NCBI GenBank assembly: GCA_947644595.1
Contig: CANSAE010000001.1
Coordinates: forward strand, 490,112-554,111
Length of the DNA stretch: 64,000 bases
From: an uncultured Clostridia bacterium
GTDB lineage: Bacteria > Bacillota > Clostridia > Oscillospirales > Oscillospiraceae
Direction: 5' to 3'
Part shown: piece after piece, positions 26,901-33,780 of the stretch
Position numbering within the stretch: position 1 is the stretch's first letter
Layout of the letters: each line of letters starts with the position of its first letter
Notes under the pieces: generated by a model
Seen by the model: only the letters and a program-made list of their open reading frames with translations
Databases searched by the model: none
Told to the model about the DNA's origin: nothing
Program-made: the position numbers and the translations under genes

Positions 26901-28535
26901 CACTGTAAATGAGCCGTTGAACTCTTCCTCGCCCTGCTTGTGGGACAGGATCAGAACGTTTCCGGGCATCATTACATTGCCGCCTTCCATGACGATCTCG
27001 CCATAGAAATTGGTGGCCGTATTCCCGGAAATCACCGTCGCGCCGTCCTTGATGATAAGCTTCGTGTTCGGGTCACTCTTGAAGGCAACAAACTGCTCCT
27101 GGATCAGCGTACCGCCGGAAATCTCCATCTCAATGCCTTCATTCCGGCCGTATACACCGTTTCCCTGATTGTTTAAGTTGATAACCAGGCTGCTGGAAAC
27201 AGCACGATTGGTGATGGTACCGCCTTTGATGTACATCTTGCCGGCATTCACCAGGGTGTAGTAGCCCTTGGTGTTATCATCCTCACGGCAGATGGTACCC
27301 GCCGCGCCTTCACTGCTGTCCAAAATGGTCACAGTTCCATAATTGGTCAGCGCGGCTTTCCCGGCAACTGTCCCGCCATTCAGGGTCTTACCGTTCAGGT
27401 CCAGCGTCATAGTGCTGTTTTCCGGCACGACAACGTTTTCCTGCACGCTCTTAAGCAGGGTCACCGTCTTGCCGTCGGCAGCATCCACTGCCACCTGCAA
27501 GGTTTCAAAGGTCTCGGAATCTACTCTGGCTACTACATTTTCCAGATTGCCGGCATGCACTACATTGCCGTTTTCATCCATCACAAGATCGCCATCCAAC
27601 AGCTTGGAGGCGCTGTCCTGATCTGTGAATTGGCCGCCGGTGACATTGGCTTCTACAAGCTCTGCCACATCGACTTTCCCGTCGATCACGCCGCCGGTCA
27701 CGTTCAGAAAACCGCGATTCTGCCGAATGGCGGCACCATTCTCATCGGTGGATTTCAGTTCCACGGGGTCATGAAGCTCAATCGTCACTTCGCCGTCGTT
27801 GAACTCACCAGTTCCTACAGAAACAGCAGCCGTCACAGAGCCGGACACAACGATCCTCGGGGTTTCCCGCTTCGTTGCCTCCACGAACACACCGTAATCA
27901 CCGCTGGTGATTACGGTGCCGGCAGCTATGATCAGCTCCTCACCGCCCCAGCATGCTACACCGGTCTCTGCCTGAAGGATAACATGTTCCAGTGTCAGCT
28001 TTCCGGCATACAATGCAATTCCGGTCTGCCCGGTAACAGTTCCGTTCTGAATGGTCATCTCACCGTTCATGAGCTGTACCCAGATGGCAAAGCCCGCAGA
28101 AGAAAGCGTATATCCGTTCAGATCCAGAATCATTCCCCGGGCCACCATCAGACCGTTTTCCGGCACTGCAACATCCTTACACAGCGTCACAGTATCGCCG
28201 TCGCCGGCCTTATTGACAGCTTCCTGCAAGGTTTTGTAGAACACGCCATTTACGCTGGCTTCGGCCTCCATCTCGACCAAACCGCCGTTATCCGCCGGTT
28301 CTTCAGCCGGTACAGCATATACGGGCTCCATGTCCGCAGGTTCTGACTGTGTTTCGTTTGTATCTGAAGTCTCAACTTCAGACTCGGGCACGTTTGTAAT
28401 CTCTTCCACCGATGTTTCTGCCGCGGATCCTTCCTCTGCCATAGATGCAGCAGGAAGAAAGCCCACAATCATAACAACAGCCAAAAAGACTGCAAAACCG
28501 CGTTTGGTCAAATTTTTTAAATACATCATTTTCAT
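23931..28535 (-). CDS. Giant secreted beta-helix/SLH surface protein
   Basis: A 1534-residue exported protein. A signal peptide spans about residues 1-32 (FAVFLAVVMIVGFLPAASMA), then a Glu/Thr-rich spacer. At least four related modules begin with a motif like YKTLQEAVNKAGDGDTVTL, FETLQVAVDAADGKTVTLL or YLTVEAAVAAAADSGTVKLL, each leading into repeats typical of right-handed beta-helix adhesins. A Big-2 Ig-like domain (LNLSAVIVPENAVGVWASSD) precedes three SLH modules (about 1350-1534). An adhesin or surface-fibre role is inferred. The ATG at 28535 has AAAGGAA upstream. Expression is probably under c-di-GMP riboswitch control. Confidence 0.85.
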   Translation of the reverse strand: MKMMYLKNLTKRGFAVFLAVVMIVGFLPAASMAEEGSAAETSVEEITNVPESEVETSDTNETQSEPADMEPVYAVPAEEPADNGGLVEMEAEASVNGVFYKTLQEAVNKAGDGDTVTLCKDVAVPENGLMVARGMILDLNGYTLSSAGFAIWVQLMNGEMTIQNGTVTGQTGIALYAGKLTLEHVILQAETGVACWGGEELIIAAGTVITSGDYGVFVEATKRETPRIVVSGSVTAAVSVGTGEFNDGEVTIELHDPVELKSTDENGAAIRQNRGFLNVTGGVIDGKVDVAELVEANVTGGQFTDQDSASKLLDGDLVMDENGNVVHAGNLENVVARVDSETFETLQVAVDAADGKTVTLLKSVQENVVVPENSTMTLDLNGKTLNGGTVAGKAALTNYGTVTILDSSEGAAGTICREDDNTKGYYTLVNAGKMYIKGGTITNRAVSSSLVINLNNQGNGVYGRNEGIEMEISGGTLIQEQFVAFKSDPNTKLIIKDGATVISGNTATNFYGEIVMEGGNVMMPGNVLILSHKQGEEEFNGSFTVTGGTLTCGEIKVWNGWSGGITEGGPSFMVSGTADVTAEAILMQTKASKEEAPVDVFDGNGAYVEVSGGSLKTADGEIWTVAETGGVRYLTVEAAVAAAADSGTVKLLKAVELTRSIEVGKDLTLDLNGQTVTVFAQAQFAVNSGAKLTVTGNGTVNGTVAQLFLVRDGGSLLIENGMYKSASKHIVACYGTAEIEDGTFVCTEYVQGASILLVQGENAVLTVKGGSFEALTDGNNLDEGKQYDGMYGIDIKKGAKLVLGVESTRTGPNIRTVYAPIAMNNQTAPGKLTIYGGSYTSTCALKNDAKGWEKFNTALYLSADADVTIYGGTFRAERGEHATEGSQTYAISVPYAKTAVNLTIHGGTFHATDLAIYEPGYNSADGTGTPDIKVDGGIFCSDVEDYCVDGYVTDGQSASGMFVVVPLSEVNSVASVTIHGETEFFMDVASAMAAANEADTAIVSLYQDISESITVTGNVTLMLNGRTLSNTAGKDTITVALGGVLTVTGEGTVDNTSHGCAAVLNNGTANLNGGVFDRSAEQGVSAEDHGGNSFYTILNHGNMVMTDVTIQQNGSYSSLVENGYQSFDGSNARRSHVEGVNAEAPSLRIVRSRLVGGLNNVKNDDNGSLTVAYGVFTGAAQDAVLNWNTAVINSGSFDMPVVNGVGVVSDVNALDLTVLGGIFVNDVTEYCESRKAAALENGIYQIVDVAVELRESAAVKTGETLNLSAVIVPENAVGVWASSDETVAGVDQNGTVTGRSAGTAMITVTVRGVTVSCAVTVEAVPVPPVPVGPSGPTMDIAEPDVPLASILPFDDVAESDWFYDAVKYVYENGLMQGTSDNAFEPYTETTRGMIVTILYRMEGSPTISDTSEFRDVTTGAWYHDAVVWGTSNGIVSGYGDGTYGSGDIITREQFAAILYRYAQYKGYDISVAEDAALTFADSDAVSDYAKPALLWAVERELIHGMDNNTLSARTGATRAQAAIILDAFCENIVK

Positions 28536-28564
28536 GTTCCTTTCTTTGCTTGAATTCGGATGCA

Positions 28565-28657
28565 AAGTATCCGGCGGCTTGGCAAGCTTAGCGCCGCGGT
28601 CATCGCGGCACCTTAGCCCCATAGCTTTGCGTCCCAGAGTTTCCCCTGGTTTGCGTG
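28565..28657 (-). promoter_or_regulatory. c-di-GMP-I riboswitch aptamer, copy 5 (gene-proximal)
   Basis: The minus strand reads GCAAACC, a short hairpin with a GAAA-type loop, then GGGACGCAAAGC (28635-28624), CTATGGGGCTAAGG and a closing stem ending near GCCAAGCCGCC. These are the conserved elements of GEMM class I. It ends about 30 bases before the ATG of the giant SLH gene. No terminator hairpin with a T run follows, so control may act on translation. Confidence 0.85.
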
Positions 28658-28733
28658 CAGCTGGGCTGGCATAGTGTTTTCCGCACCTTAGCCCCCGTAG
28701 CTTTGCGTCCCGTCATTTCTAACGGTTTGCTCA
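28655..28733 (-). promoter_or_regulatory. c-di-GMP-I riboswitch aptamer, copy 4
   Basis: GAGCAAACC, an eight-base arm with a GAAA-type turn, GGGACGCAAAGC (28711-28700), CTACGGGGGCTAAGG and a 3' side ending CCAGCCCAGCTGC. It is compact and canonical. It abuts copy 5 with almost no linker. Confidence 0.85.
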
Positions 28734-28734
28734 A

Positions 28735-28812
28735 TTTTGCAGCCGATCGAGCGTAGCGTTTACACGCCGTAGCCTCTGGCTTTGCGTCCCGGCGTTTCCC
28801 CCGGTTTGCTCA
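28735..28812 (-). promoter_or_regulatory. c-di-GMP-I riboswitch aptamer, copy 3
   Basis: GAGCAAACC, GGGGGAAACGCC hairpin, GGGACGCAAAGC (28790-28779), CAGAGGCTACGG and a 3' side ending GATCGGCTGC. The linker to copy 4 is about two bases. Confidence 0.83.
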
Positions 28813-28815
28813 AAA

Positions 28816-29005
28816 TCTCGCAGCTGGCTGTCGTCGTCGCCCGCGCCACTCATTCCCTTCCGCTTTCAAGCGAAATCTTATTCGTTTTACGGCTCCGCCT
28901 CTCAAAATCGAACCCACTTCGTTTGGCTTCGATTTTGTTTTTTTGGAATTTACGACCTTAGACCCTATAGCTTTGTGCCCCACGGTTTCCCGTGGTTTAC
29001 CCAAA
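28816..29005 (-). promoter_or_regulatory. c-di-GMP-I riboswitch aptamer, copy 2, diverged and enlarged
   Basis: GGGTAAACC, a CACGGGAAACCGTG hairpin and GGGGCACAAAGC (28981-28970, two changes from the usual core), then CTATAGGGTCTAAGG. The peripheral stem is expanded by roughly 100 bases containing further hairpins before the 3' side GACAGCCAGCTGC. It may be inactive, altered in affinity, or a receptor with an inserted domain. Confidence 0.65.
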
Positions 29006-29097
29006 TTCGCAGCTGGCGATCATGACGCGGCTCAGCGCTGCGTTTTAGACCCTATAGCTTTGCGTCCCACCGTTTCCGACGGTTTGCCAAAAAAGGT
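29003..29097 (-). promoter_or_regulatory. c-di-GMP-I riboswitch aptamer, copy 1 (promoter-proximal)
   Basis: GGCAAACC, CGTCGGAAACGGTG hairpin, GGGACGCAAAGC (29068-29057), CTATAGGGTCTAAAA and a 3' side ending GATCGCCAGCTGC. It is canonical in core and size, the first of the five aptamers in the transcript. Confidence 0.85.
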
Positions 29098-29224
29098 TTA
29101 TTACGCGGATTTCTCAAACGCGTGCCCTATCTCTGCCGCGCAGCATCAGGCCTGCGGCAAATTTGGTTCCTCGACAACGCCGAAAAACCGGGGTCATTGC
29201 ACATACAGTCCCTCCCTTCCCGCT

Positions 29225-29245
29225 GGATAATTGGCGTAATTATCC
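29225..29245. repeat. Palindrome just inside the riboswitch leader
   Basis: GGATAATT and AATTATCC arms around a five-base spacer, about 20-40 bases downstream of the predicted transcription start. It could be an operator for a DNA-binding regulator or a 5' stabilising hairpin. Between it and copy 1 (29098-29224) I see no other recognisable element. Confidence 0.5.
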
Positions 29246-29272
29246 AATTTACCCAACAATACGCCACTTTTT

Positions 29273-29301
29273 ATTATAAAAATATATTTCCCGGATGTCA
29301 A
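29273..29301 (-). promoter_or_regulatory. Consensus sigma-A promoter of the riboswitch leader
   Basis: On the minus strand perfect TTGACA (29301-29296), a 17-base spacer and perfect TATAAT (29278-29273). Transcription from about 29266 gives a leader of roughly 730 nt before the giant SLH gene. Confidence 0.88.
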
Positions 29302-29379
29302 TCCCCTGTTTCCGTGTAAAACAGGCGTGCCGGACTGAATTCAGTGTTTCTGAATGCCAAGGCAGCGAATGGGGTGTAA

Positions 29380-29415
29380 ACGAAAACCAGGCCCTCCTTA
29401 TCGAAGGGCCTGGTT
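29380..29415 (-). terminator. Terminator after the ClpP-like gene
   Basis: AACCAGGCCCT pairs with AGGGCCTGGTT across a nine-base loop, followed on the minus strand by TTTTCG. It ends the operon that begins at parE. Confidence 0.7.
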
Positions 29416-30075
29416 CTACGCGGTTCCGTTCCGCTTCCGGATTTCCTCATGGAGATACCCCAGTGCGTCGGACAAAGTGCCCAGACTGTCGATGATGCCG
29501 GACTGCACCGCCTCCCGGCCGTCAATGACGGTACCTACATCATTGGCAATGGCGTCGGTGGACATCATATATCCCAACAGGCACTCCCGGGTCACATGGG
29601 AATGGTCCGTGATAAAGCGCACGATGCGCTCCTGCATTTTTTCAAAATAGCTGTAGGTCTGAGGGGCGCCGATGACCACACCGGTAAGCCGCACGGGATG
29701 GATGGTCACGGCAGCGCTTGGCGCGATGAAGGACCTCTGGGCCGCCACTGCCATGGGGACACCGATGGAATGCCCCCCGCCCAAAACCAGCGATGCCGTG
29801 GGCTTGGTCATACCGGAAATGAGCTCCGCGATGCCCAGTCCCGCCTCCACGTCTCCCCCCATGGTGTTGAGCAGAATCAGCAGTCCGTCAATTTCCGGAG
29901 ATTCCTCCACTGCCGCCAACAGCGGCATGACGTGCTCGTATTTTGTGGTCTTTGCGTCATCGGGCAATGCCTGATGACCCTCAATCTGTCCGATGATGGT
30001 CAGGCAGTGAATACTGCCATTGGGATTCTTCTCCCGGACACTTCCCAATTCCTTGATGCTTTCCTGTTCGTTCAT
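29416..30075 (-). CDS. ClpP-like serine protease (TepA type)
   Basis: A 219-residue protein of the ClpP/crotonase fold. A GGDVEAGLGIAELI motif and the nucleophile Ser in GGGHSIGVPMAVAA are present; a His lies in TIHPVRLTG and Asp candidates follow. It resembles Bacillus TepA, a cytoplasmic ClpP-like peptidase linked to protein export, more than canonical ClpP. It is the last gene of the operon, after the M18 aminopeptidase. Its ribosome site is buried in a hairpin (30079-30121). Confidence 0.82.
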   Translation of the reverse strand: MNEQESIKELGSVREKNPNGSIHCLTIIGQIEGHQALPDDAKTTKYEHVMPLLAAVEESPEIDGLLILLNTMGGDVEAGLGIAELISGMTKPTASLVLGGGHSIGVPMAVAAQRSFIAPSAAVTIHPVRLTGVVIGAPQTYSYFEKMQERIVRFITDHSHVTRECLLGYMMSTDAIANDVGTVIDGREAVQSGIIDSLGTLSDALGYLHEEIRKRNGTA

Positions 30076-30078
30076 AGC

Positions 30079-30121
30079 AACTCCCTCCGTATTGCTTTAG
30101 TTTAAGCAGTCGGAGGGAGTT
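30079..30121 (-). promoter_or_regulatory. Hairpin that sequesters the ribosome site of the ClpP-like gene
   Basis: AACTCCCTCCG pairs perfectly with CGGAGGGAGTT, with an inner TGCTT/AAGCA stem. On the mRNA the 3' arm contains GGAGGGAG, the ribosome site three bases before the ATG at 30075. There is no T run after it in the transcript direction, so it is not a terminator. Confidence 0.6.
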
Positions 30122-30129
30122 TTAGTCAC

Positions 30130-31524
30130 TTATTTTGCCCCATACAAGGCCGCAACGGCTTTGTATGTCATATAGCAGTCGAATTTGGCTACAATCTCAA
30201 AGGGTGCGTGCATGGAAAGTACCGGCACGCCGGCATCGATGGTGTCAATGCCGCGGTTGGCCATATACTTGGCAATAGTCCCGCCGCCGCCCTGGTCCAC
30301 TTTGCCCAGCTCCGCCATCTGCCAGACAACATTCTTTTCCGCAAACACTTTGCGCAGATACGCTACTACTTCAGCGGAAGCGTCACTGGTACCGCTTTTG
30401 CCCCGGGAGCCCGTATATTTGCAGATGCCCACGCCGTAATTCAGCTTGGCGTTGTTTGTCAGTTCACTGACCTCCGGGTACAGCGGATCATAGCCATTGC
30501 ACACGTCCGCGGACAGACAAAAGCTCTTTTCATAGCACCGGCGCAGACTCACCCCTTGGGCCTCGCAGAGGTCCTCTATGAAAAAGTCAAAGGCCTGGCT
30601 GAGCATCCCCGTCACGCCATCGGACCCGGTTTCCTCCTTGTCCGCCAGAATACACACCGCCGTGCGGGGCGGCACCTTGAGTTCCAAAATCGCTTTTAAC
30701 TCCGCAAACGCGCAGGAGCGGTCATCATGACCGTAACCCCCGATCATGCTTCGGTCCAGTCCGATGTCCCGCACCTCCAGTGCCGGGACCGCCACCAGCT
30801 CCGCAGAGAGAAAATCCTCCTCCGTAATGCCGTAGCGGTCATTCAGAATACTCATCACCGCCAGTTTCACCCGGTCTTTCCCCTCGGATGCATAGGGCAC
30901 AGAGCCGATTAGCAGCTTCAGTCCTTCCCCGGTAATGGCATCAGACAGCGTTTTCTTCCCCTGCTCTCCACCCAGGTGGGGCAGCAAGTCCGTAATGACC
31001 AGCTGAGGATCTCCTGGGTCCCGGCCGATGACTACATCCACGGTGTCTCCGCTTTGCAGAGCCACCACACCATGGAGTTCCAACGGCAGCGCCACCCATT
31101 GATATTTTTTGATTCCGCCGTAATAGTGGGTGCGGAAAAAGGCCAGTTCCTCCGCTTCCATCAGCGGCTGCTGTTTCAGGTCCAGCCGCGGTGCATCCAC
31201 ATGGGCACCCGCAATGACACAGCCATCCGACAGTGGCTGCTTGCCCATGACTGCCAAAATCAGTGCCTTCCCCCGGTTATTATAGTAGAGCTTCGTTCCT
31301 GCCTTGAGCTCCATGCCGGGAACATAAGGCACAAAGCCCTTGGCCTCCGCCATTTCTATGGACAGCTTCACCGCCTCCCGCTCTGTGCGGGCCGTATCCA
31401 GAAACGTCTTATATTCCTCCGCGTAAGCTTCCAGCGCCGCCCGCTCCTTGGCATCAATACGGTCATAGCCGTGCTTGGGCTGGTAAAATAATTCTTTTCG
31501 GTAATCAGTTGTTTTGTTTGCCAT
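30130..31524 (-). CDS. M18-family aminopeptidase
   Basis: A 464-residue cocatalytic zinc aminopeptidase that removes N-terminal residues, typically acidic ones, from peptides. Metal-ligand regions are visible: AGAHVDAPRLDLK, the glutamate pair in LADKEETGSDG, GYGHDDRS and a C-terminal LSMHAPFE. Length fits the family, which forms large cytoplasmic assemblies. Its start overlaps the end of the tsaC-coaE gene by 20 bases, indicating coupling. Whether the specificity is aspartyl or broader cannot be told. Confidence 0.93.
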   Translation of the reverse strand: MANKTTDYRKELFYQPKHGYDRIDAKERAALEAYAEEYKTFLDTARTEREAVKLSIEMAEAKGFVPYVPGMELKAGTKLYYNNRGKALILAVMGKQPLSDGCVIAGAHVDAPRLDLKQQPLMEAEELAFFRTHYYGGIKKYQWVALPLELHGVVALQSGDTVDVVIGRDPGDPQLVITDLLPHLGGEQGKKTLSDAITGEGLKLLIGSVPYASEGKDRVKLAVMSILNDRYGITEEDFLSAELVAVPALEVRDIGLDRSMIGGYGHDDRSCAFAELKAILELKVPPRTAVCILADKEETGSDGVTGMLSQAFDFFIEDLCEAQGVSLRRCYEKSFCLSADVCNGYDPLYPEVSELTNNAKLNYGVGICKYTGSRGKSGTSDASAEVVAYLRKVFAEKNVVWQMAELGKVDQGGGGTIAKYMANRGIDTIDAGVPVLSMHAPFEIVAKFDCYMTYKAVAALYGAK

Positions 31525-32713
31525 GTTGGAGCACCTCCATAAATATCATTTCACATTTCCGGGAAAATTCCTCCGGCGTACCGGTATTTTCTATTAGAAT
31601 GTCACAATGTTCCTTGTAAAATGCGTCCGGCTGCTGAGATTCAATACGTGCCCGAGCATAATCCTCTCGGATCCCGTCCCGGCCCATGATCCGCTGCATC
31701 CGCACTTCCTTCGGTGCCGTGACGCCCACCAGATAATCGCATAAGCCCGATGCCCCGCTTTCAATAAGCGCGATGGCGTCGATGGCGGCCAAAGTGCCGC
31801 CGGACATGGCCCATTCATCCAGCCGCCGATCGATCTCGGCAATCACCGCCGCATGGGTAATGGTATTGAGTTCTTCCAAAGCCGCCGGATCGTGGAACAC
31901 AATTTCGCCGATAGGCTTGGTATCCAACGCGCCGGTTTTATACGGCTCCGGGCCGAATCGAGCGATGAGCTTCGCTTTCAGGTCCTCGCTGGTACGGCCC
32001 AAAGTATGATACACCTCATCACAGTCTATGACAAGGCCGCCCATGCGCTCAATGACCTGCAGTGCCGTGGTCTTTCCGCAGCCGGTCCCTCCCGTGATAC
32101 CGAACACGGTCATTTCCCCTCTTAACGCAGCGGTGATCTCTGTTAACGCTAAAGCGCCTTGACGCAAAACGCAATAGGGGGTCACAGTCAGGTCCAAAAT
32201 CGTGGATTCCACGCCAAGCCCACAGGGTCCGCCATCCAGGACCGTAAGAGCTGGGCCGAAATAAGCTTCCACCTCCGCTGCCGTTTTGGGGCTGGGTTGT
32301 CCCGACGGGTTCGCCGACGGTGCCGCCAAAGGCAAACCGCATTGCTTCAGCAATTCCAGGGTCAGAGGATGATTCGGGCACCGCAAGCCCACTGTTCCGC
32401 CTCCTGCCCGCACAATATCCGGAACAATGTCTTTGGAGGTTAAAATCAGAGTCAGCGGCCCGGGCCAAAATCGTTTCGTCAATGTGTAGGCCGCCCGCGG
32501 TACTTCTTCACAATATTCGGAAATCTCTTCCGTCCCGAAGACCATGAGAGACAGCGGTTTTTGCTCCGGCCGACCTTTGCTCCGGTAGATCTCCGCCACA
32601 GCCGCTTCGGACAATCCGTTCCCTGCCAATCCGTACACAGTCTCGGTGGGTACTGCAACCAAGCCGTCTGCCAAAAGGACTTGGGCCGCCTTCCGGGTAT
32701 CCTTCGTCTTCAT
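31505..32713 (-). CDS. Fusion of threonylcarbamoyl-AMP synthase (TsaC/Sua5) and dephospho-CoA kinase (CoaE)
   Basis: One uninterrupted frame of 402 residues joins two enzymes. Residues 1-200 are a YrdC-type domain ([38 protein letters not shown]) that makes threonylcarbamoyl-AMP for tRNA t6A. From M201 the protein reads as a complete CoaE (P-loop GGTGCGKT at 208-215, [17 protein letters not shown]), the last step of CoA synthesis. AGAGGGG lies just before the M201 codon, so separate CoaE could also be made by internal initiation. It overlaps prfA by four bases. Confidence 0.9.
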   Translation of the reverse strand: MKTKDTRKAAQVLLADGLVAVPTETVYGLAGNGLSEAAVAEIYRSKGRPEQKPLSLMVFGTEEISEYCEEVPRAAYTLTKRFWPGPLTLILTSKDIVPDIVRAGGGTVGLRCPNHPLTLELLKQCGLPLAAPSANPSGQPSPKTAAEVEAYFGPALTVLDGGPCGLGVESTILDLTVTPYCVLRQGALALTEITAALRGEMTVFGITGGTGCGKTTALQVIERMGGLVIDCDEVYHTLGRTSEDLKAKLIARFGPEPYKTGALDTKPIGEIVFHDPAALEELNTITHAAVIAEIDRRLDEWAMSGGTLAAIDAIALIESGASGLCDYLVGVTAPKEVRMQRIMGRDGIREDYARARIESQQPDAFYKEHCDILIENTGTPEEFSRKCEMIFMEVLQHGKQNN

Positions 32714-33771
32714 GGCTCCACCTCCGCCAGTAGCCGTGCCTGTTCCGTAGTAATCAGTGCATCAATGATCTCATCCAAATCTCCATCCATGATCTGGTCA
32801 ATTTTATATAGTGTCAATCCAATGCGGTGGTCCGTCACCCGACCCTGGGGAAAATTGTAGGTACGGATGCGCTCATTTCGCATCCCGGTCCCCACTTGGC
32901 TGCGGCGTTCGGAGGCAATGGCATCCGCCTGTTTTTGCTGCTCAATATCGTATAAGCGGCTGGCCAGGATAGACAGTGCCCGGTCCTTGTTCTTATATTG
33001 GCTGCGCTCGTCCTGACATTCCACCACCATACCCGTAGGCAAATGGGTCACCCGGATGGCGGAGGAGGTCTTGTTCACCTTCTGTCCTCCAGCGCCGGAA
33101 GAGCGAAAGGTGTCAATCTGCACATCCTTGAGGTCAATGTGGAACTCCACCGGGTCCACCTCCGGCAGCACTGCTACCGTGGCGGTGCTGGTGTGAATCC
33201 GCCCTCCGGCTTCCGTTTCCGGCACCCGCTGGACCCGGTGCACCCCGCTTTCAAATTTCAGCCGGGAATAGGCACCGTCTCCCTGGATGAGAAAGCTGAT
33301 TTCCTTCACGCCCCCCAGTTCCGTCTCGTTCAGGTTCATGACCTCGGTTTTCCAGCGCCAGGCATCGGCATACATGGTGTACATCCGATAGAGGCTGTGG
33401 GCAAACAGAGCGGATTCCTCTCCTCCAACCCCGGCCCGGATTTCCACAATAACATTTCGTTCGTCGTTGGGATCCTTGGGCAGCAGCAGGATCTTTAACT
33501 CCTGCTCCAGCTGCGCTTTTTTTTCCTTGCTTTCCTCCAGCTCCGCTTGTGCCAGTTCCCGGAATTCCGGATCGTTCAGCAGTTCTTTCGCCCCTTCCAA
33601 GGCCGACACACACTGCTGATAGGCCCGGTACGTTTCCACTAGGGGACACAGTTGATTCTGCTCCTTCTGGAGTTTTGTGAACCGCGCCACATCATCATAT
33701 GCATCCGGTTGGCTCAGACGCTGCGCGATTTCTTCGTAGCGTTTTTCAATTTGTTTGAGTTTGTCGAACAT
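32710..33771 (-). CDS. prfA: Peptide chain release factor 1
   Basis: RF1 recognises UAA and UAG and triggers peptide release. Length is 353 residues. The GGQ catalytic loop is [20 protein letters not shown]; the anticodon-like PxT region lies near [14 protein letters not shown]. It sits between parC (upstream, ten bases) and the tsaC-coaE fusion (overlap). The prmC methylase that often follows prfA is not present here. Confidence 0.96.
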   Translation of the reverse strand: MFDKLKQIEKRYEEIAQRLSQPDAYDDVARFTKLQKEQNQLCPLVETYRAYQQCVSALEGAKELLNDPEFRELAQAELEESKEKKAQLEQELKILLLPKDPNDERNVIVEIRAGVGGEESALFAHSLYRMYTMYADAWRWKTEVMNLNETELGGVKEISFLIQGDGAYSRLKFESGVHRVQRVPETEAGGRIHTSTATVAVLPEVDPVEFHIDLKDVQIDTFRSSGAGGQKVNKTSSAIRVTHLPTGMVVECQDERSQYKNKDRALSILASRLYDIEQQKQADAIASERRSQVGTGMRNERIRTYNFPQGRVTDHRIGLTLYKIDQIMDGDLDEIIDALITTEQARLLAEVEP

Positions 33772-33780
33772 ACCGACCGC

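Noticed and set aside
28565..29097. Regular repeats with a common GCTTTGCGTCCC core, at first sight a CRISPR-like or transposon repeat array
   Set aside because: Repeat spacing is irregular and the conserved blocks, read on the minus strand, are the c-di-GMP-I aptamer elements in the right order.
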